Source: DASQFI01 sp035633215
Lineage (GTDB): Bacteria > Acidobacteriota > Vicinamibacteria > Vicinamibacterales > SCN-69-37
Reading direction: 5' to 3'
DNA: 64,000 nt
Assembly (NCBI GenBank): GCA_035633215.1
Contig: DASQFI010000039.1
Coordinates: forward strand, 186,001-250,000
The notes below the pieces were generated by a model. That model was not told where the DNA came from, made no database searches, and was given only the letters and a program-made list of their open reading frames with translations. Positions 61,979 to 64,000 of the stretch are shown piece after piece. Within the stretch, counting starts at the first letter, position 1; every line of letters begins with the position of its first letter. A program made the position numbers and the translations under genes.

Positions 61979-62500
61979 CTACTGGATCGGGGTCGCGGGC
62001 GGCCCGAACGGCTCGGTGGGCGCGGTTGCTGCCCCAAGCTGCCAGACGAGATTGCTCTGATTCACCGCGAATGATCTGGTGCCCGACGTGCCGAACGTCA
62101 GCGGAGTCGACGTCGCGTAGTACGCCGTAATCGTTGCCGTCCCATTACAGTCGTTCGGCCCGGCGGTCGATCCAGCGCCTGGCCCGAGGGTGTACGCATA
62201 GCCACTCTTCTGCGGCGTCGCCGAGGTCCCCAGGTCCGCAGAGATGAATCCGTCCGTCGAACCGGGCGCCGGCGTCCCGAGGACCAGATAGGTCGCCGCA
62301 TAGGCGCCGTTGCCGCACGATGCCGAGTAGCCCACTTGCGATCCGGTCGTGACCTTGAGCGCTGTGAGCGCTGCGACCTCGTTCGCCGTCATGCGCGCCC
62401 GCAGGAGTCCGGGCACCGCAATCGCCGCAATAATGCTGATGATGGCGACGACGATGAGTAGTTCGATGAGGGTGAAGCCGTTGTCTGTCTTACGGGTCAT
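61979..62500 (-). CDS. pilA: Type IV major pilin-like protein
   Basis: This 173-residue prepilin has the leader MTRKTDNG and a mature start FTLIELLIVVAIISIIAAIAV with the conserved Glu at mature position 5. C62 and C118 could form the disulphide that closes the D-region of the pilin. It is followed by a hairpin-rich gap and preceded by a 250-base leader, which suggests its own strong transcription unit. The start ATG 62500 has GGAG 11 bases upstream; a longer frame from 62638 has no function I can see. It could instead be a minor pilin or pseudopilin. Confidence 0.9.
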   Translation of the reverse strand: MTRKTDNGFTLIELLIVVAIISIIAAIAVPGLLRARMTANEVAALTALKVTTGSQVGYSASCGNGAYAATYLVLGTPAPGSTDGFISADLGTSATPQKSGYAYTLGPGAGSTAGPNDCNGTATITAYYATSTPLTFGTSGTRSFAVNQSNLVWQLGAATAPTEPFGPPATPIQ

Positions 62501-62750
62501 AGAGCGATTGACTCCTACTGTGCTGGTGAACAGCGACACTGCGGTCCAGTGTCCATCCGCAGGCCCCATTGCCGGCAGAGGGGTCTCAGCGCATTTTCGA
62601 GCAACGTTGATACCAATACGCCGAGGGACCGCAAACATGGTTAAGTCGTTTCAACATACCGTCTTAAGTTCTGCTTCCTCTTTGGTCTGCCCTCTTCCGG
62701 GCACGTCCGAATTGTTGGCGCTGCCACAGTTTTGACGCCGCCTCCCCCGC
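62501..62750. other. Gene-free region upstream of pilA
   Basis: This 250-base gap lies between pilA and pilC, both on the minus strand, and should hold the pilA promoter. It is A/T-richer than its neighbours. No sigma-54 -24/-12 pair (TGGCAC-N5-TTGC) was found; the closest word, TGGCAG on the minus strand near 62724, lacks a TTGC at the right distance. TTGAAA on the minus strand near 62650 could be a -35 box, but no fitting -10 is seen. No small gene is supported. Confidence 0.4.
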
Positions 62751-63815
62751 TTATGACAACTGTTCCACCAGCTCGAACAGCGGCAGGTACATCGAAATGA
62801 CGATGCCCCCGACGAGCCCGCCGAGGATGACAATCAGGGCCGGCTCGAGCACCGAGAGCAGCGCCGCGACGGCGATGTCCACTTCGTCTTCGTAGACGTC
62901 CGCAATCTTGCCGAGCATCGTGTCGAGCGCGCCGGTGCTCTCACCGGCGCCGATCATCTGGGCCACCATCACCGGAAACGCTCCAGTCGAACGAAGCGGC
63001 GCCGCGATCGTTTCGCCCCGTTCGATGCGGCCGCGCGCCCGGCGGACCGCCTGTTCGATCACGGCGTTGCCCGCGGTCCGCGCCGTGATGTCGAGGCCGT
63101 CCAGGATCGGCACGCCCGAGGTCAGGAGTGTGCCGAGCGTCCGGCAGAATCGCGCCACGGCCACTTTGCGCGTGATGGGACCGAGAAGGGGCAGCCGCAG
63201 CCGCCATCCGTCCAACCGCACCGATCCCGCAGCGGTCAGGTAGTACCGGCGCGTCAGGAAACTTCCCGCCAGAGCGGCCGCCACCATCGCGGGAAGCGCA
63301 AGGCTCGTTTTCTCGCTGGCCCAGATGACCAACCGCGTGGCCCACGGTAGCGACGCGCCCAGCCCGTCGAACAGCGCCGAAAATGTGGGGATCACCTTCA
63401 CCAGAATCACCACCACGACCAGGACCGCAATCGTCAGCACGCACGCGGGGTAGATCAGCGCGGCGCGGACGCGCGCGTTGAGACGGGCCTGTTTCTCGAT
63501 GAAGGTCGACAGGCGATTCAGAATCGTGTCGAGGATGCCGCCCGCCTCCCCGGCGGCCACCATGTTGGTGTAGAGCTCGTCGAAGACGCGCGGATGTCTT
63601 CGCATGGCGTCGGCGAGCGACGCGCCGGCCCCGACATCGGCGCGCACGCGGTTCACGGCCCCGGCGAGTCGCGGGTCGGGCTCGTCCTTCCCGAGCAGCT
63701 CGAGACACTGGACGAGAGGGAGCCCGGCGTCGATCATCACGGAGAATTGCCGGGTGAAGATCGCGAGGGTCCGCGACGAGACGCGTCGCGATCGCCAGAG
63801 CACCCGCGCGCTCAT
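62751..63815 (-). CDS. pilC: Type IV pilus inner-membrane platform protein PilC
   Basis: PilC is the membrane platform on which the assembly ATPases PilB and PilT act. The 354-residue protein has two T2SSF (GspF) domains, the first starting at LAIFTRQFSVMIDAGLPLVQCL and the second at RFCRTLGTLLTSGVPILDGLDI, each followed by membrane segments (VLTIAVLVVVVILVKVIPTF and LEPALIVILGGLVGGIVISMY). GAGESTG, the family motif, is present. Its start overlaps the pilT stop as ATGA, so the two are translated together. It is slightly shorter than PilC of Pseudomonas. Confidence 0.95.
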   Translation of the reverse strand: MSARVLWRSRRVSSRTLAIFTRQFSVMIDAGLPLVQCLELLGKDEPDPRLAGAVNRVRADVGAGASLADAMRRHPRVFDELYTNMVAAGEAGGILDTILNRLSTFIEKQARLNARVRAALIYPACVLTIAVLVVVVILVKVIPTFSALFDGLGASLPWATRLVIWASEKTSLALPAMVAAALAGSFLTRRYYLTAAGSVRLDGWRLRLPLLGPITRKVAVARFCRTLGTLLTSGVPILDGLDITARTAGNAVIEQAVRRARGRIERGETIAAPLRSTGAFPVMVAQMIGAGESTGALDTMLGKIADVYEDEVDIAVAALLSVLEPALIVILGGLVGGIVISMYLPLFELVEQLS

Positions 63816-64000
63816 CGAAGTCCTCGCGAATCGCCCAACCGCCGAACCAGCAACGATCCTCCGTGACTCGCGCGGTCCAGCAGCGCCGCCAGCTCGTCCC
63901 GATGTGCGGACACGGCGAGCGCGACTTCTCGACTGACGATCCGCCGCTCCACGAGCTTCCCCAGCGCCTGGTTCATCGTCTGCATCCCTCCGCGTTCCTG
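63812..64000 (-). CDS. pilT: Type IV pilus retraction ATPase PilT, C-terminal end (partial)
   Basis: The last 62 residues of a gene enter the window from the right edge on the minus strand. The text QERGGMQTMNQALGKLVERRIVSREVALAVSAHRDEL matches the C-terminal end of PilT-type retraction ATPases, where GMQTxxQxLxxLV precedes a short helix ending at ELxxLL. PilT disassembles pilin into the membrane to power retraction. It stops within the ATGA overlap with pilC, which is the usual pilT-pilC order. PilU is an alternative; the Walker motifs are outside the window. Confidence 0.85.
   Translation of the reverse strand, partial: QERGGMQTMNQALGKLVERRIVSREVALAVSAHRDELAALLDRASHGGSLLVRRLGDSRGLR

Noticed and set aside
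62501..62750. Sigma-54 promoter for pilA
   Set aside because: A TGGCAG word exists on the minus strand, but the matching TTGC at the right spacing is missing.

Overview
The window is GC-rich (about two thirds G+C in hand-counted stretches) and gene-dense. It comes from a diderm bacterium: there are two outer-membrane beta-barrel proteins (one an OmpA type), a TatA/TatC pair, periplasmic HtrA, S41 and S9 proteases, and a type IV pilus locus. The mix of a Gly/Arg-rich S9 peptidase, an S58 peptidase, a twin-arginine N4-glucosaminyl-asparaginase, an archaeal-type ProRS, and pilin genes interleaved with an ABC transporter and a VKOR-DsbA fusion best fits Acidobacteriota, probably the Vicinamibacteria. 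That placement is inference; no rRNA gene is present.

Layout. 1-5818: end of an outer-membrane barrel, PAP2 phosphatase, dUTPase, and S9 and S58 peptidases. 5815-14408 (minus): a composite defence operon, hsdM - abiEi - abiEii - hsdS - hsdR. A type IV toxin-antitoxin pair sits inside a type I restriction-modification operon, and HsdR carries an extra C-terminal AlbA_2/Schlafen-like domain. 14469-25393: metabolic and envelope genes (asparaginase, PLP dehydratase, alpha-glucan phosphorylase, M24 peptidase, HtrA, a MurU/AmgK-like pair, a TIM-barrel isomerase). 25402-38420 (plus): a translation and RNA block, asnS, rimO, rimP-nusA-infB-ylxP-rbfA-nrnA-truB-rpsO-pnp. 38552-53950: cupredoxin, M48 protease, smc, ctpA-tatC-tatA, an OmpA-like protein, a DUF192 protein, proS, nadB and aroB. 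53925-64000 (minus): type IV pilus genes pilT(end)-pilC-pilA, VKOR-DsbA, ABC ATPase and permease, a TPR-like protein, pilD, pilV-, pilW- and pilX-like genes and a coiled-coil protein. Most of these are joined by 4-base start/stop overlaps.

How the genes work together. In the defence operon, HsdM/HsdS/HsdR would give modification and ATP-dependent restriction. AbiEi/AbiEii could add abortive infection or stabilise the locus, and a palindrome upstream of abiEi could place hsdS and hsdR under AbiEi repression. In the pilus locus, PilD would process the pilins, PilC and PilT would move them, and the VKOR-DsbA fusion could form the disulphides of the cysteine-bearing pilins.

A second theme is the gene junctions. 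Many intergenic gaps are filled by locus-specific inverted repeats whose arms reach, or contain, the flanking stop or start codons (for example 26702-26834, 34679-34892, 38941-39070 and 49650-49698). The repeated word differs at most loci. No tRNA, rRNA, CRISPR array, transposase or integrase was seen. No gap without a gene exceeds 300 bases.
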